Assembly (NCBI GenBank): GCA_022579005.1
Contig: MU401455.1
Location: 186,001 to 250,000 of the forward strand
From: Poronia punctata
Lineage: Eukaryota; Ascomycota; Sordariomycetes; Xylariales; Xylariaceae
Reading direction: 5' to 3'
Length of the DNA: 64,000 bases
The notes beneath the pieces were generated by a model, which was not told where the DNA came from, made no database searches, and saw only the letters and a list, made by a program, of their open reading frames with translations. This document shows, piece after piece, positions 1 through 11,831 of this stretch. Numbering within the stretch: position 1 is the stretch's first letter; every line of letters begins with the position of its first letter. The position numbers and the translations under genes are program-made.

Positions 1-3000
1 TCGTGTTGGCTGACTCGAGTGACTCGCCGGGCCCAGAGGCCGTAGATAATGACAGGGCCAGTGTATGAGAGTCAGATTCATTGTTGGTGAAGTCCTTCGA
101 TAGGGCAAGACTCGGTCCCCTTAGTCAGCGCTGGTTCGAGGCTTCCTTGCATGGAAGAGAAGAAGGAATAGAGATACGTAGTGTCTATGCCCCTATGGTT
201 CAATATATAAAGTAACTACCAATATGTCAACAGACAGCTAGTAGGTATTGCCAGTACCTCTTTTTAAACCTTACATATGTGGCTGGCTTCCTTTACTATA
301 TGACCATGTGTACCAGCTCTAATTGCAGTTCAAGCTTTTTAATGCTCTCTAAAACTCAGTAAACATATAGTTGGTTAAGCTCCGTTTGTGATCCGTATTC
401 CTCCGCTATCCGGGGGTTCCACGGACACCGGAGCCCCGCTCCCGCTTTTGCGTGACGCATCCCTGAGTACCACTCCTTATACCGCTTGCTTCTGGTACGT
501 TCTGTGCAAAATAAGGTTTGTACCCCCCCTAACATAGAAAGACAAAGCTTATATACCCTTCTAGAACAGAGTACTACTGGCTGCAGCGGAATGGGCCTAG
601 CGATGCGGCACCTTTAGCGACGTGGTATATCTTACCTACCCATTATCTTTACTCTATATCCTTTACTCCTCATCGTTAGGACCCGGGGGTTCGACTCCCT
701 CGGTGGCCAACTCTTTTTGTTTTCTTTTTTTCCTATACCTTTTTATATTATCGGTCTTTCATTTCTTTCATTTCTCCTTTGTTTGTATTATTTCAAATGG
801 AAACAGGTAACATTATAACCCTTGTACAGAAATTATGACCGTGTCGTCATGGTCGACGACGGTAAATGTTGGCTGTAGGAAACGGCTGAACACCATGTTT
901 CGCCCTGCTCAACGAGACATCATCCGCATAGGTTCGCTTTCATGAATGATAGATGCTAGCACCATCAACTAAGTCGCTTTAAATCACTGACAAGATGAGA
1001 GGATAGGTCCCTTTCCTTGGCGTATTGTCCGTTGGGGCGTGCGTGTAATCCCAACAACGTCGAGAAGAGCCCGACATGCAAAAAAAAAAAGGGGTACTAC
1101 TGAAGAATTCACATCGTCGAGCAACTAGTAGATGCAGAATATGCCGTTCCGAGAGTCGCCAAACTCTTGTCGACCGACTTGGAGTTGGTATCAACCTAGG
1201 GATTTAGCACTTCTGTTCTGTCTTGTGAATCCCAGAGGCGTTGACGACGTATATAAGTACCGGTATCACTTTCGCTTTTTGGAAAGTAAAGTCGGAAAAA
1301 GGCCGACGAGTCCGAGTGCTCGGCCACCTCTCTGATTCCAGATGCGATGCTTCCCTGTCCGAGCCCAGAGGTGGAGAGGTAGGTAGGAATAGGGGTTACA
1401 CAATTCTCGAAAGTTGTAAACCCGCCACTTCATACGAAGATGCCCCTCCGAAAGGTTAAGAACGACTAATTCTCTGCGAAAAGCGTAAGACTTTGTCGAT
1501 TAGAGGATTCGGACCATTCCGGTGCTCGGTGAGAGTATACATATGCAGATTATAATCGGACATGTATAGGGCAAGAACATCACGAAAGGTAACTTGTTCT
1601 CGCCTAGAGACCACTACTATACGTAATTCACGGAAAATCCCCCGGAAATATTCCCCTTATATACACGCAGTAAGAAAAATGCCGTTCCAAGATTCACTTG
1701 TTAAACCAGAAGGAAGTCAACTCTAGAACTTACCTAGTCTACACATATACTTGTGTCGACATCATATCTCACTCAAAAATCAACAGGTTAACACACTTGG
1801 GATTCTGCACTATTAAATGCCTATCTTAATACTGCCCATAGATATCTCGAGACATCTTCTCCCAAATTACACGATGGAAATAGACATTTACGTGGTGATA
1901 TTGTAAGCTGATACTAGGAAAGACGCGTTTACAGGGTAGGTCGACCCCCTGACGGACATGATCATGACCTCCTCGTGTGTTTTTGCATTCCTACTCTGTG
2001 TAGACACCTACTCGTACACGTATATTGACTGTCTACCTATATCCTTACATTTATATTCTCTAGCAATGAGTGTCGACTGATAGGTATGGTTCGAATTGTT
2101 CATCTGGTTGCATCTCCAACGTCGCAGTGGTTGTTGAGTATGATGTCACGTGCTTGAGAAAAATACCAAGGTACGAGTAGAGGTAGAGTGAAAATGGCCG
2201 CTAGTATGGTTTCGAGACGACTATCTACGTGGAGACTAGATTACGAGCTAGTGGAAATTGGCCCAACGCCCGGCACATGCTTACCCGTTATTATTTGGCG
2301 TCTGCAAATACGATCGGGCAAATTGTTACCAGTAGGATACAAAATAGTGATTTGCCATCAATTGTCCTCATCACAATACCTACGAGACGCCATTTCTCCG
2401 CATTGGAGATACGATACCGCGCGATCACGCGTTTTCCGGTAGCCGTTGTCATAGCAACGCGTTGGAGGCTGGACGATCAGGGGGAAACTAGATTGGCTCC
2501 ACTAGTCTAGACTAACCTACAAGGATCTTTCGTCTTGGGGGGCATCAGAGCTAGCTAAAATCGGCCGAGGCGATCGAGCGGTTGACCAAACAACAACTGA
2601 ATTTCGATGAAGAGCCGAGGTCTTCTGGCTTTCAAAATACGATGTGGATGGGCTAGATTTAGCTACCTAATACGAGTAGACCTCTAGCGCCTGTCATCGT
2701 TGCTGATAGTAATCGCTAGCCACATCGGTGCATAGTGGTCTCGAATCGAAAGCGAGCACGGATTGTATGGATAGAGATTTCGAGCTCCATCCCGTAACGA
2801 GATTTGATCCCACTATGAGAGGTACAGTGTTGACCAGACAGTACAGTTTCAGCTTACCACTGCACATGCTGCACACCCCAGACTTGCATATGTCGGGGAA
2901 CCACAATCCAATGGCAGCAAACCACGATGTTTCGCGTTCATGGACGGACGTTTGATAGAAAGCACAAAGTGTTAGGACGTACGGCCCCTACTGTTTCTCG

Positions 3001-3523
3001 TATGGAAAGGACTTTGATGCTCTACGGTTATTTTTACACCCATTCCCAGCCATCTTTTTTAATCACTTTTCTGGAACAGAATGTGATGGGAAATCTGATA
3101 TATGATTCCCCAGCCACCAAATTACGATGCATGTGAAGAGGTTGAAAGTCGTATATGTAGGCTGGCGCTGGCTGGGTATCATTACCAACCTCTGGCTTGT
3201 CGATCACTGAGTGCTTGATTACCACCCCGATCAACATGCCTATAACAGACGTACCTATTACACAGTACACAACCCTACAAGGAGCGCCAATATTAGCTGA
3301 TGCATGTTAGGAAGGCTGGAGAGGCTGGGCCAGTTACAGGAGATGTGATGAGAGAAAATGAAGTGTCTGCGTACTCGTGGCCAGAATTACGATTCTCAAC
3401 GGTAACAGGTATTGAATCATTGCTTTACGAGTAGGTGGACATCATCCTGATCGTGGCCATCAACCGCTGGGCTTGCTATCCATCCTTTATGAATAGAAGT
3501 ACCTAGCGGACATCTCCATCCCC
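1..3523. other. Gene-free stretch at the left edge
   Basis: No reading frame here looks like a real protein: all are short, overlap on both strands and have unlikely composition. The stretch holds a tRNA-like fragment near 685-718 (listed separately), several copies of TACTCGTA or its complement (2009, 2172, 2671, 3426) and otherwise unremarkable sequence. No transposon frames were seen. Confidence 0.6.
685..718 (+). pseudogene. tRNA 3'-half relic with Pol III terminator
   Basis: Positions 685-701 form a perfect T-arm: a 5-base stem (four G-C pairs and one G-T) around the 7-base loop TTCGACT, and the B-box GGTTCGACTCC matches the Pol III consensus. The next seven bases (702-708) and an A at 709 look like the 3' acceptor strand and discriminator base. 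A run of five T at 714-718 fits a Pol III terminator. No matching 5' acceptor strand or good D-arm lies within about 130 bases upstream; the best A-box-like stretch (near 612-625) pairs poorly. It is therefore more likely a decayed tRNA or tRNA-derived repeat than a working gene, unless a long intron hides the 5' half. Confidence 0.4.
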
Positions 3524-3838
3524 ATGTGCTTAGTAGCTCTAGATCCGTCTCCCGATTCCCACGGGGAAAAAGCTGCAAAGGATAGGGCTAGGATAGAGGA
3601 TGATTTCTGGCAGGTAGGACGGCAGCAGCTGGAGGAGCTCATTAGCGGTGATGTTGCAACGTGCTCTAGACTACTCGTAGGTAACCCCCGGTGGTTGGAC
3701 TGCGGATTGGGAGGAGTGGAGAACCACGTCTTGTTTCGGGGACCCTCGGGGCGGTTCCTCAGAGGATGGGTCTTCTCGCTAGTTGTAATGAGAGAGAGTG
3801 AGGATCCACCGGTGGCCCCAAGCTATAGGACGGACTAG
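3524..3838 (+). CDS. Possible small protein, 104 aa (doubtful)
   Basis: An ATG-initiated frame of 104 codons ends shortly before the hex1 leader. The composition is protein-like (charged, with few rare residues), but no domain, signal peptide or membrane segment is recognisable. No intron signals support it. It could equally be chance or an old remnant. It is listed only because it is one of the few plausible small frames in the first 4 kb. Confidence 0.2.
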   Translation: MCLVALDPSPDSHGEKAAKDRARIEDDFWQVGRQQLEELISGDVATCSRLLVGNPRWLDCGLGGVENHVLFRGPSGRFLRGWVFSLVVMRESEDPPVAPSYRTD

Positions 3839-4307
3839 CCGCTTTAGCAAGCAAATAAACAGACCGCCAGGGAAGGGTCCACCTGTGTAAACAAGACGGT
3901 ACCACACAATCCCTGCAATTGCCCTGCCACGCCATATCACTCATAACAACGTCCCTTGTCCACACACAGTCCACTCGGCGCATGTGCACGTCTGGCCGCT
4001 TGCATCTTTCCTATTTCTTGCTCGCCAATAGCCGCCTTCGTCACTTCACCTCCTTTCTCCCAATTAATCTTTTCACAATCCCAAGCACTTCTCGCAACCC
4101 CCAAACACAGCGTCTCCGCTCTTCCTCTAGATACTTATCTGCCAGAAAGAACCGAGTCAAGAAGCGAGCGACAATTCACCGCTGCTTCTTCATCTCCCTT
4201 CTTTTCTTTCAGATATTCAGAAAGAAGAGCAAGAGAAATCTTCTTGATTATCCTTTCGTTCGTCTTGTTCGAAAGGTTGTCGGGAAGAGGACCCTTGCGT
4301 TGTAAAG
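3839..4307 (+). promoter_or_regulatory. hex1 promoter and pyrimidine-rich leader
   Basis: The stretch ahead of hex1 is rich in C and T (about 4000-4210), typical of leaders of strongly expressed genes in filamentous fungi. A frame continuous with the hex1 extension is open only from 4248, after a TGA at 4245. It contains no ATG, so the start codon of the long form, if any, must lie here in a separate short exon that I could not identify. Confidence 0.35.
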
Positions 4308-6155
4308 GTCGCCAACCTGGACTTTGAAGCCCGCGTCCCCGTGCCCTTCAGCATCTTCCCTCGTACCTACAAGGAAGCCGCCGAGGCTGAAACCACAACC
4401 AAGACTCACGAAGAGCTTGAGATCAAACTTCCCGTCAAACCAGAAAAAGCCGGACGGGAAGGTCAATACTCTTCTGTCTCCGTCTCTGCTCAGCTGCCCC
4501 CGCGAACTGAGCAACGCTACAGCGAAGAAGAGGTCCGTATTACACGTGAAGAAGAACGTTACCGCCGTCCCGGTGTCGAACGCGAGTACTACGAGGAACA
4601 CAGGTCAGTAGAGGACATTTTTCATCCCGTCTTGATTTTCTATATTTTTTCCAAACCACTGGGGCGATGGGGCCTGATCCGAAGACCGGCACAATGGACG
4701 ACCTGTCCGTCTCCTGAGCAACAGGAATTGCAGCCTCACCAAGCTTTAAAAAACGGTCGCTTCGATGCGTTCAGGAGCGAAAAGGAGGCTGCAAGACGCG
4801 TGACAGGGGTGGATGTACGTACCATGCGACTAGCACGAGTGACGTGGCCATTGACGTGTTCTCGCACTGTCAACATGGGCCCGTACCGTGCCGGACCGGG
4901 GCTAGATCCGGTCTTGGCCCCAACAACCAAATTTCTTTTTTATCATCAGGTCCAATCGTCTATTAGCGCGTGACGATCCATCCTTTTTTCTTCTCCAGTA
5001 AACAATCCACCCAGCCGTCCCTTTTTACTGACCCGCGTCCTTCCAGCCACAGGCCAACCAACATCAACCTCTTCCAAGGCACTTCCACCCAGACTCCTCG
5101 TCCCCAATACGCTTCATCTTCCTACTCTGAGTCTTCCATTGAGGTTGACCGTCACCACAAGCCCCACTACTCCCCTGTTGATCGCATCGAACGCGAGTAT
5201 CGTGCTCGAGTTCAGCCCTCTGTCTACAGAGACGATTTCCGTGTAGCCGGTACCACCGTCGACACACCTACCCACCGGCCCCAGTTCAGTGAGAACATCT
5301 CTGTTACTGGTCACACCATTGACACACCTGTTCACCGCCCCCATTTCTCTGAGAGGGTCTCTGTTACCGAGGAGACTATCGACACCCCCAAGGCCGTTCC
5401 ATCTTACCACCGGGACACCAAGACCACCGAGGAGACCGTAGAGTATCCTCGCCACAGCTCCGCTTTTCAAAAGTCAAGAATGGGATATTACGACGAAGAC
5501 GGTTAGTGTTATTAGTCGTATCACCTTCCATGCATATATACCTTGCTAACCCCCTTCTCTCTCTTTAGGACACTATCACTCTTTCCGCCACGGTATTCAC
5601 AAGATGGCTGACCGTATCTTCCACCATGAGGGCGACCGCACCGAGGTGATTCGCGAGAGTCACTCGGCCGGCTCCGCTGCCGCTCCCCGCTCATCTGGCT
5701 CTGCCGCCATCCCCAACACCGTCACCATCCCCTGCCACCACATCCGCATGGGTGACATCCTGATGCTCCAGGGCCGCCCCTGCCAGGTCATCCGCATCTC
5801 CACCTCGGCTGCCACCGGCCAGCACCGCTACCTTGGTGTCGACCTTTTCAGCAAACAGCTGCACGAGGAGTCTTCGTTCGTCTCCAACCCTGCTCCCAGC
5901 GTCGTCGTCCAGACCATGCTCGGCCCCGTCTTCAAGCAGTACCGCGTGCTCGACATCCAGGATGGCACCGTCACTGCCATGACCGAGTCTGGCGATGTCA
6001 AGACCGCACTGCCCGTCATCGACCAGTCCGGCCTCTACTCCCGCCTGTCGTCCGCCTTCAACCAGGGCCACGGTAGCGTCCGCGTTCTCGTCCTCACCGA
6101 CAACGGCAACGAGCTCGTCGTTGACGTCAAGGTCGTCCACGGCTCTCGTCTGTAA
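4308..6155 (+). CDS. hex1: Woronin-body major protein HEX-1
   Basis: HEX-1 self-assembles into the crystalline core of Woronin bodies, peroxisome-derived organelles that plug septal pores after wounding. The family arose from eIF5A and keeps its two beta-barrel fold. The core form starts at ATG 5480 (MGYYDEDG, like the Neurospora start) and joins 5480-5501 to 5569-6155, giving 202 aa. It ends in the peroxisomal targeting tripeptide SRL. The eIF5A-like block begins at TIPCHHIRMGDILMLQGRPC. Upstream exons 4308(?)-4603 and 4999-5501 (intron 4604-4998) are in frame and add a charged extension with four imperfect repeats, so a longer isoform through alternative start or splicing is likely. Its start codon is unresolved, and acceptors ending at 5046 or 5052 would also keep frame. 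Identity is certain; the 5' end is not. Confidence 0.93.
5233..5440 (+). repeat. In-frame repeats in the HEX-1 N-terminal extension
   Basis: Four imperfect units of roughly 17-20 residues follow one another, each around a core such as TTVDTPTHRPQFSE, TIDTPVHRPHFSE and ETIDTPKAVPSYH. The pattern is threonine-aspartate-threonine-proline followed by a basic-aromatic end. It is confined to the optional extension and absent from the eIF5A-like core. Confidence 0.75.
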
Positions 6156-7534
6156 ATGTATTTTTGCAATCCTGTCTGTTATGTCATGACGCAAAGGGCT
6201 TGGCAAATTTTGATTTAGTTTTGGGCCGTCGTTGGATACGAATCTATTACATCTCAACTGGCAATTGTCGGGATGGGAAACGGAAAATTTGCCACGGGGT
6301 CTTGTAACTATGAAGATAGCTCTGTATATCGTCGCCTAATATCTGGTTGTTATTGTACATTTTCTCGTGTCTAGGCCTTTTGTGATGTTCCATGTCGTGA
6401 TGTTTTACGCGTCATTTGACGTGTTGTTTACTATTGTTTAATGCGGTTTAGCGTCGTATATGCTGACAACGGGCCACATTCAATGTAACCGAGGTCGCCT
6501 TGTCTCCGTACGGGTAGTGTTCCGCCCTTTGTCTTGATGGTTCCTCTTACTATTGAGTCGCTTACACGTATTCTATTCACCTGTTACATGCAATTATAAC
6601 TGATATGCATTATATTCTATCTACCCTCTTCGTATCCCTCCCTCCCCTTTCAAGTTCTTCTGGTTTCAAGAGCGTTGCAGATGGGGCTATCATCTTGCGC
6701 CATCACGAACTGGCTAATAAATTTTCTTTTGATTTTTTTTGTTGGGTTAAACGTCGTCTTGATTGGTAATTGAATGAATTAAACCCTCAGCTCTTTACTT
6801 TTTGACTTTACTGTTATTCTCTCATTTCATTCCATTCGAGAAAACAAGATATAATGGAAGTTATGCGGTATGAACTGATGGGATTTGATTTGTGCAACGT
6901 CGCAACAAGTTAAGTACCTAGGTAGGTAGTAAATAACCCAGTAGGCACCTACCAAACCATGTTGTTTGTTGAGTCAGATGTGGAAGTCGTTGCTGCCTTA
7001 TTGCTTACCTACCTAGGTACTTTACATTTCTTGGTAGCATTGGACCCGTCGAGGCTGTGCCTTACGACTTACTTACCTTCCCTCTGTTTTGTTTTTGCAC
7101 CTGTGCTATTTACGTATTCATTCCTTCCTCCTTCTTTGCAGTTCTATAACAAGTCCTACGAGCTTCCAGTTTTATTGATTTAAAAGAAACGTAACTTGTA
7201 TACGGGCTGTTTTTACGGGATCCACTTCTTTGTTTTGTGACAGAAATACAGATCTATATAAAGATAGAACTGAATTGACCAACCCCATAATATTGTTGGA
7301 GGATTCTTACAAGATTATCATCTTTAAGCATTTTTTTCTTCTTCTTCTTCTTTGATAATTGGTGGCCTGGTATTATTGCCAAATACGTACTTTCTTTCTT
7401 TCTTTCTTTACCTAATGTACGCTATTTATTTAGAGATCTGAAAAATCCCGAATTTTACATACATCATTTTTCACTTGGAAGACCTCCTTTCCGCCTATTA
7501 CTAAAGTAGATAAAAATCATAAGAACAGAACAAA
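6156..7534. other. Intergenic between hex1 and the DUF726 gene
   Basis: This holds the hex1 3' end and then AT-rich spacer with two copies of the palindrome ACCTAGGT (6916, 7011), a short TTC run (about 7332-7352) and a TTTC run (7391-7408). No gene is visible. Confidence 0.6.
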
Positions 7535-7603
7535 GAAAGAAAGAAAGAAAGAAAAGGAGGAAATCCGAAAAAAAAAATTAAAAAAATTAAAAAAATTAAA
7601 AAA
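7535..7603 (+). repeat. Purine and poly(A)-repeat leader ending at the start codon
   Basis: A GAAA tetranucleotide run (about 7535-7555) is followed by three tandem copies of the 9-mer AAAAAAATT (7571-7597). A fourth run of seven A has as its last base the A of the start codon at 7604. The leader just ahead of the ATG is therefore almost pure A and T and built from a slippage-prone repeat. Confidence 0.8.
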
Positions 7604-10151
7604 ATGGCACCCCTCATCAACGAGCCCGACGCGATCCGCGTCGTGCTGCCCATGGCGGAAAGAAAAGTCTTGTACCGTCTAGTCCGCGATATAATAGCGC
7701 AGAATATGCGATCACAATTAGAGCTGAACCCTCGGCCTGGATCGGCAACAACAACAACAGAGGATGAGATACCTAGTCCAGCTCTGGTGCGCTTACGGAG
7801 GGACGCACTGTTACATTTCGATGCATGGCGCACCGAGATACTACAAAGCCTCAAAGATGTTCTATCTAAACCCGATGATGAGGCCGTTCTCCAGGCGCGG
7901 AGTCGTCGTCGGCGGGACGAACAGCCGCCGCGGAGTCTAGAAGTTGAGGTTTCTTCTTCGAATCAGGAGGAGGAGGGGGAGGGGGAGGAGGAGGATCTCA
8001 TCACGTTTGATTCTCCTGCCCTGCCGCCACGTAACGAAAATATGAAGAAGGAAAAGGAAAAGGAAAAAGAGCTGGAGACGTTTCAACACCTATACAGACC
8101 CATCTCTACTAAACTCTCGTCTCTCCCTTCCCGTGATAGACGCGAGGTTCTCAGCGCTATGTTGCTCCTGATGCTCTCGACGGGTAGTTATAGTGCTCAT
8201 TCGCGCACGCTCGCTAATTATCTCGCTTCGGCGCTGGGGATCCCCCCGTCGGAATTAAGTGCCGAGGAGGCGGAGATCGCTATGACGATGGTGGAGACGG
8301 CACGGAAAGCCGACGATGCGGAGAGGGCGGGAGGTATGTCAGCTGAAGCGGAGGCGCAGAAGCGCAGGGAGGAAGGTAGGGCGGGTCGGCTCTGGAAGGT
8401 CGGGCTGGCGTCTGTAGCGGGCGCTGCTATCGTCGGTGTGACGGGTGGGTTGGCCGCGCCCGTGGTTGCCGGTGTTTTGGGTGGTCTTATGGGCTCTGTC
8501 GGACTTGGCGGTCTTGCTAGTTTTCTTGGGGTTTTCTGGATGAATGGTGCTCTTGTCGGGACATTGTTCGGTGCTTTTGGGGCGAAGATGACGGGGGAGA
8601 TGGTCGATCGATATGCCAAGGAGGTTGATGATTTCAAGTTCCTCCCGCTCTCTCGAAAACCAAGACGTGGTAGCGACGACCCCAAGGACCGCAGACTAAA
8701 GGTCACGATTGGTATAAACGGGTGGCTAGGGAACGAGGAGGACGTCGTGCGGCCGTGGCGCGTTCTCAGCGACGATACCGAGGTGTTTGCGCTGCGGTAC
8801 GAGATGGCCAGTCTAATGTCCCTCGGCGAGCGACTACATGACCTCGTGGGCTCGACGGCTTGGAATGCCATACGAATGGAGATCGTCAGACGCACCGTTC
8901 TGGCTACCATCCAGGGCGCGCTTTGGCCCATCTTCCTCCTGCGGTCGGCTTCGAGTCTGGATAACCCGTTCAGCTTGGCTCGGAACCGGTCCGAAAAGGC
9001 CGGTCGCGTGCTAGCCGACGCACTCGCCAACAAGGTGCAGGGCGAGAGACCGGTCACTCTTGTCGGGTACTCGCTCGGCGCCCGCGTGATATATGCTTGT
9101 CTCCGTGCACTGGCGGAGAAGAAGGCGTTCGGACTCGTCGACTCGGTCGTGCTAATTGGGGCGCCGGTTCCGTCCAACGCGGAGCATTGGCAGATGATGC
9201 GGAGCGTCGTCTCCGGTAAACTGTTCAACGTGCATAGCGAGAACGACTACATCCTCGGTTTCTTGTACAGAGGCACAAGTCTGCAGCTGGGCATCGCGGG
9301 CTTGCAGTCCGTAGGCGAGGGTATCGACGGGGTGGTAGATCTCGACCTGAGCGAGGAGGTTCATGGCCATTGTAAGTTCGATTCATAACTTTTACCGACA
9401 CAACATATTCCAGTTTCTATCCTACCCAAACAAACCCCTGAAGGGGGGGGAAAAAAAACCAAATAACTGACTCTCGTGTGTGCTAGTACGTTATCCCAAA
9501 CTCATTGCCCAGATCCTCCACCGGTGCGGCTTCCTTGACGTAAAGGGCGGGGAAGCACCCATCGAGAAGGAGGAGACACCCGACGCCAGCGAGGTGAAGA
9601 TCCCGCCGCAGGAGAGGGCATATGTCGAGCCCGGAAAACAACTCATCGACTTTGACGATCACAATACTAATAATAATAATAAACCACAACTACCCCCAAG
9701 AAGACCAGTCACAGACGACAACGACGATACTAACAAACCACAGCTCCCTCCAAGACGGGACACCGAAAAGAATAATAAAGACGTATCAGCAGAGCTGTAC
9801 AAAGGAAGCGAATCAGAGTCACCAAGGTTAGCCACACACGTGTACCCGTACGAGAAAACCGCCAAGCAGGGACAGACATCTTCCGAGTCTGCACCTGATC
9901 TACGTGTACTTGAAAGATCGGCGGAGACTCGGACAAGACAAACAGAGCCGCCGACGATCATCACAAGAGCCAAGACATATCCCATTACTTACAACGAAGA
10001 AGAAGAAGAAGATGATGATGATGAATACGAAGGAGGTAGAAGAAGAATTACAATGATAGATTACGAGGGAGAGGAAGAAGAAGAAGAAGAAGAAGAAGAA
10101 GAAGAAGAAGCTGCTGGACTTACGACGATTGAGCCCTTGAGTATAAAATAA
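7604..10151 (+). CDS. DUF726 / TMCO4-like membrane alpha-beta hydrolase
   Basis: Exons 7604-9371 and 9487-10151 (intron 9372-9486) give 810 aa. The join restores the block HGHLRYPKLIAQIL. Residues about 262-330 are a glycine- and alanine-rich hydrophobic stretch with two or three membrane segments. The C-terminal half is a hydrolase-like fold with the nucleophile motif GYSLG around Ser490. This arrangement matches DUF726 proteins (yeast YFL034W, animal TMCO4), whose substrate is not established. The N-terminus has an acidic low-complexity patch. The tail is disordered and ends in a run of about 15 glutamates encoded by GAA/GAG repeats. The intron contains an unusual run of nine G followed by eight A. 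The start is the first ATG, directly after the poly(A) leader. Family call firm, function inferred. Confidence 0.9.
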
Positions 10152-10383
10152 AACGAGGAGAAGGGGAGTAACTATCAGATACCTATCAAAATCAAAATCA
10201 AAATCAACCTGAATCTAATTCTTCTGAATGATGGATGACTTGCTTAGTCTTACCCTATCTTTTTGGGCTGGCTATCTCGTCATCTCACACCCCCATCTAT
10301 CTATCTATCTATTTGAGCCGAATGAACGACTCCGCTCGAGAGAAGGGAAAGCAATTTAAAGACCAATTTCTGAACTCCTCTTG

Positions 10384-10416
<33 letters not shown>

Positions 10417-11831
10417 CTTCACTCGGAGATGTTATCTGTAGAAGGGAATCCGAGTAAGTATCGCAGTTTCTTTATAGGTAATCAATCTTACTGCATACTT
10501 TATCTATCCCCCCTCTTTTTGAGGGTATTCGGGACTACGTCACCCCCCTACCACCGTACCTCACCATGGTCGGATAATAAACGGACAGACGTGTTGTACG
10601 ATGAATGAAACAAACAGTCAAGACTTCACAAAGAGCAACAAAATGATCAAGTCAAGTGCTACTTCCCTAGAAAATGAATACTGTCAAGGTAGTTTCTTCG
10701 ATGAGATGTCTCGGAAGTGAGGAAAGTCCTGTCCGACTTCTTCCTTCTTTCCTCTTTGTACGGCAGGTATGAACCAGCCCGCCCACTCATACCGTAACCC
10801 CGACGAAGCCTTGCATCCGAAGAGTGCTATCAATGTTATCCACATTAATAAATAACAAGAAAGGCTGGAGCCCCAAAGCAAGTAACCATTCCGAAACGCT
10901 TGTAGTTACTTCCTGTACCATACGCATATGTAACAAATAGGGTTGGATTGGGTTGGGTTGGGTTGGGTAACAGTATAGTTTTCCTCCCATGTCAGGCATC
11001 AAAAGCTTTTATTATTCAGCAGATGAGAAAACAAAACCATGAGGCATATTCAATTCGGCCCATTAAGAAGAAAAAGAAAATACTAATCCGCTCCGGACTG
11101 TTTCCTGCCGGCTTAGGGGGGGGACGCGGGCGGCTCGGCGAATTTTATCCTAAATAGCCTGTGAAGTGGCTAGCGCCTTAGCCTCCAACCAACCAAGCTG
11201 GGGAAAGGAAGCATCACCCGAGCTTTTTCCATTATTTCGTCTGGGGAAACAACATGGCAAAACATGAATGACATAGTTCTTATAAGGCATAAAGTAGCGA
11301 CATCGCCCCCGCAAAGGTTCAACCCGTTGCATTCTGGGGGAGAAAAGGGGGGAAAGTAATATAGAGAAGCAAGGAAAGTATGTGGGGGGAGAAGGCGACA
11401 CGACCACCAGGCTGGTTATACGTTACCCAATAGCTTGGTGAATACCAATTCTAGAAGCCTCAACTCCCGTCTATATTTGGCATGAACGGTGATCTTTCCG
11501 CCGAAGTGATTCCACAGTATTCGGCCCGCTAACCGCCATCTGGGATGGTAGTCTATTAAAGAATCAAAGGACAGTGGAGCATCCTTCGTCTCGGCTTCGT
11601 TTCCCTGCACGCTTTGCTTCTCCATTCTAGAGCAGCGGATGACATAGCCCTGCAGAGAAAATGGGGAAGAAACAGTTGCCGTGTTCGAACCTGCAGTGGA
11701 CTCCGGGATTGGGTTGACCCCCACAAGTTGTCGACGCCTTGGGAGATATAACTAGACAGGTTGTACCGCTCTCTTGGATCATCTCCCTCGAGCTTCTCTG
11801 AACAAGTTCGACTCATTACCCAATCGTCAAA
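10152..11831. other. Intergenic with microsatellites
   Basis: The stretch separates the DUF726 gene from the AA9 gene. It contains a CTAT run (10295-10312), a TG run (about 10385-10414) and a GGTTG run (10941-10967). No credible gene is seen. The last few hundred bases serve as the AA9 promoter. Confidence 0.55.

Noticed and set aside
3919..4327. Frames of about 125 codons ahead of hex1
   Set aside because: Ser-, Pro- and Phe-rich text of a pyrimidine-rich leader; not conserved-looking, out of frame with HEX-1.
5691..6257. 188-codon antisense frame over hex1
   Set aside because: Mirror of the strongly biased HEX-1 codons.
8218..9228. 336-codon antisense frame inside the DUF726 gene
   Set aside because: It is a codon-bias shadow of the well-supported plus-strand gene; no domain and no own promoter signals.
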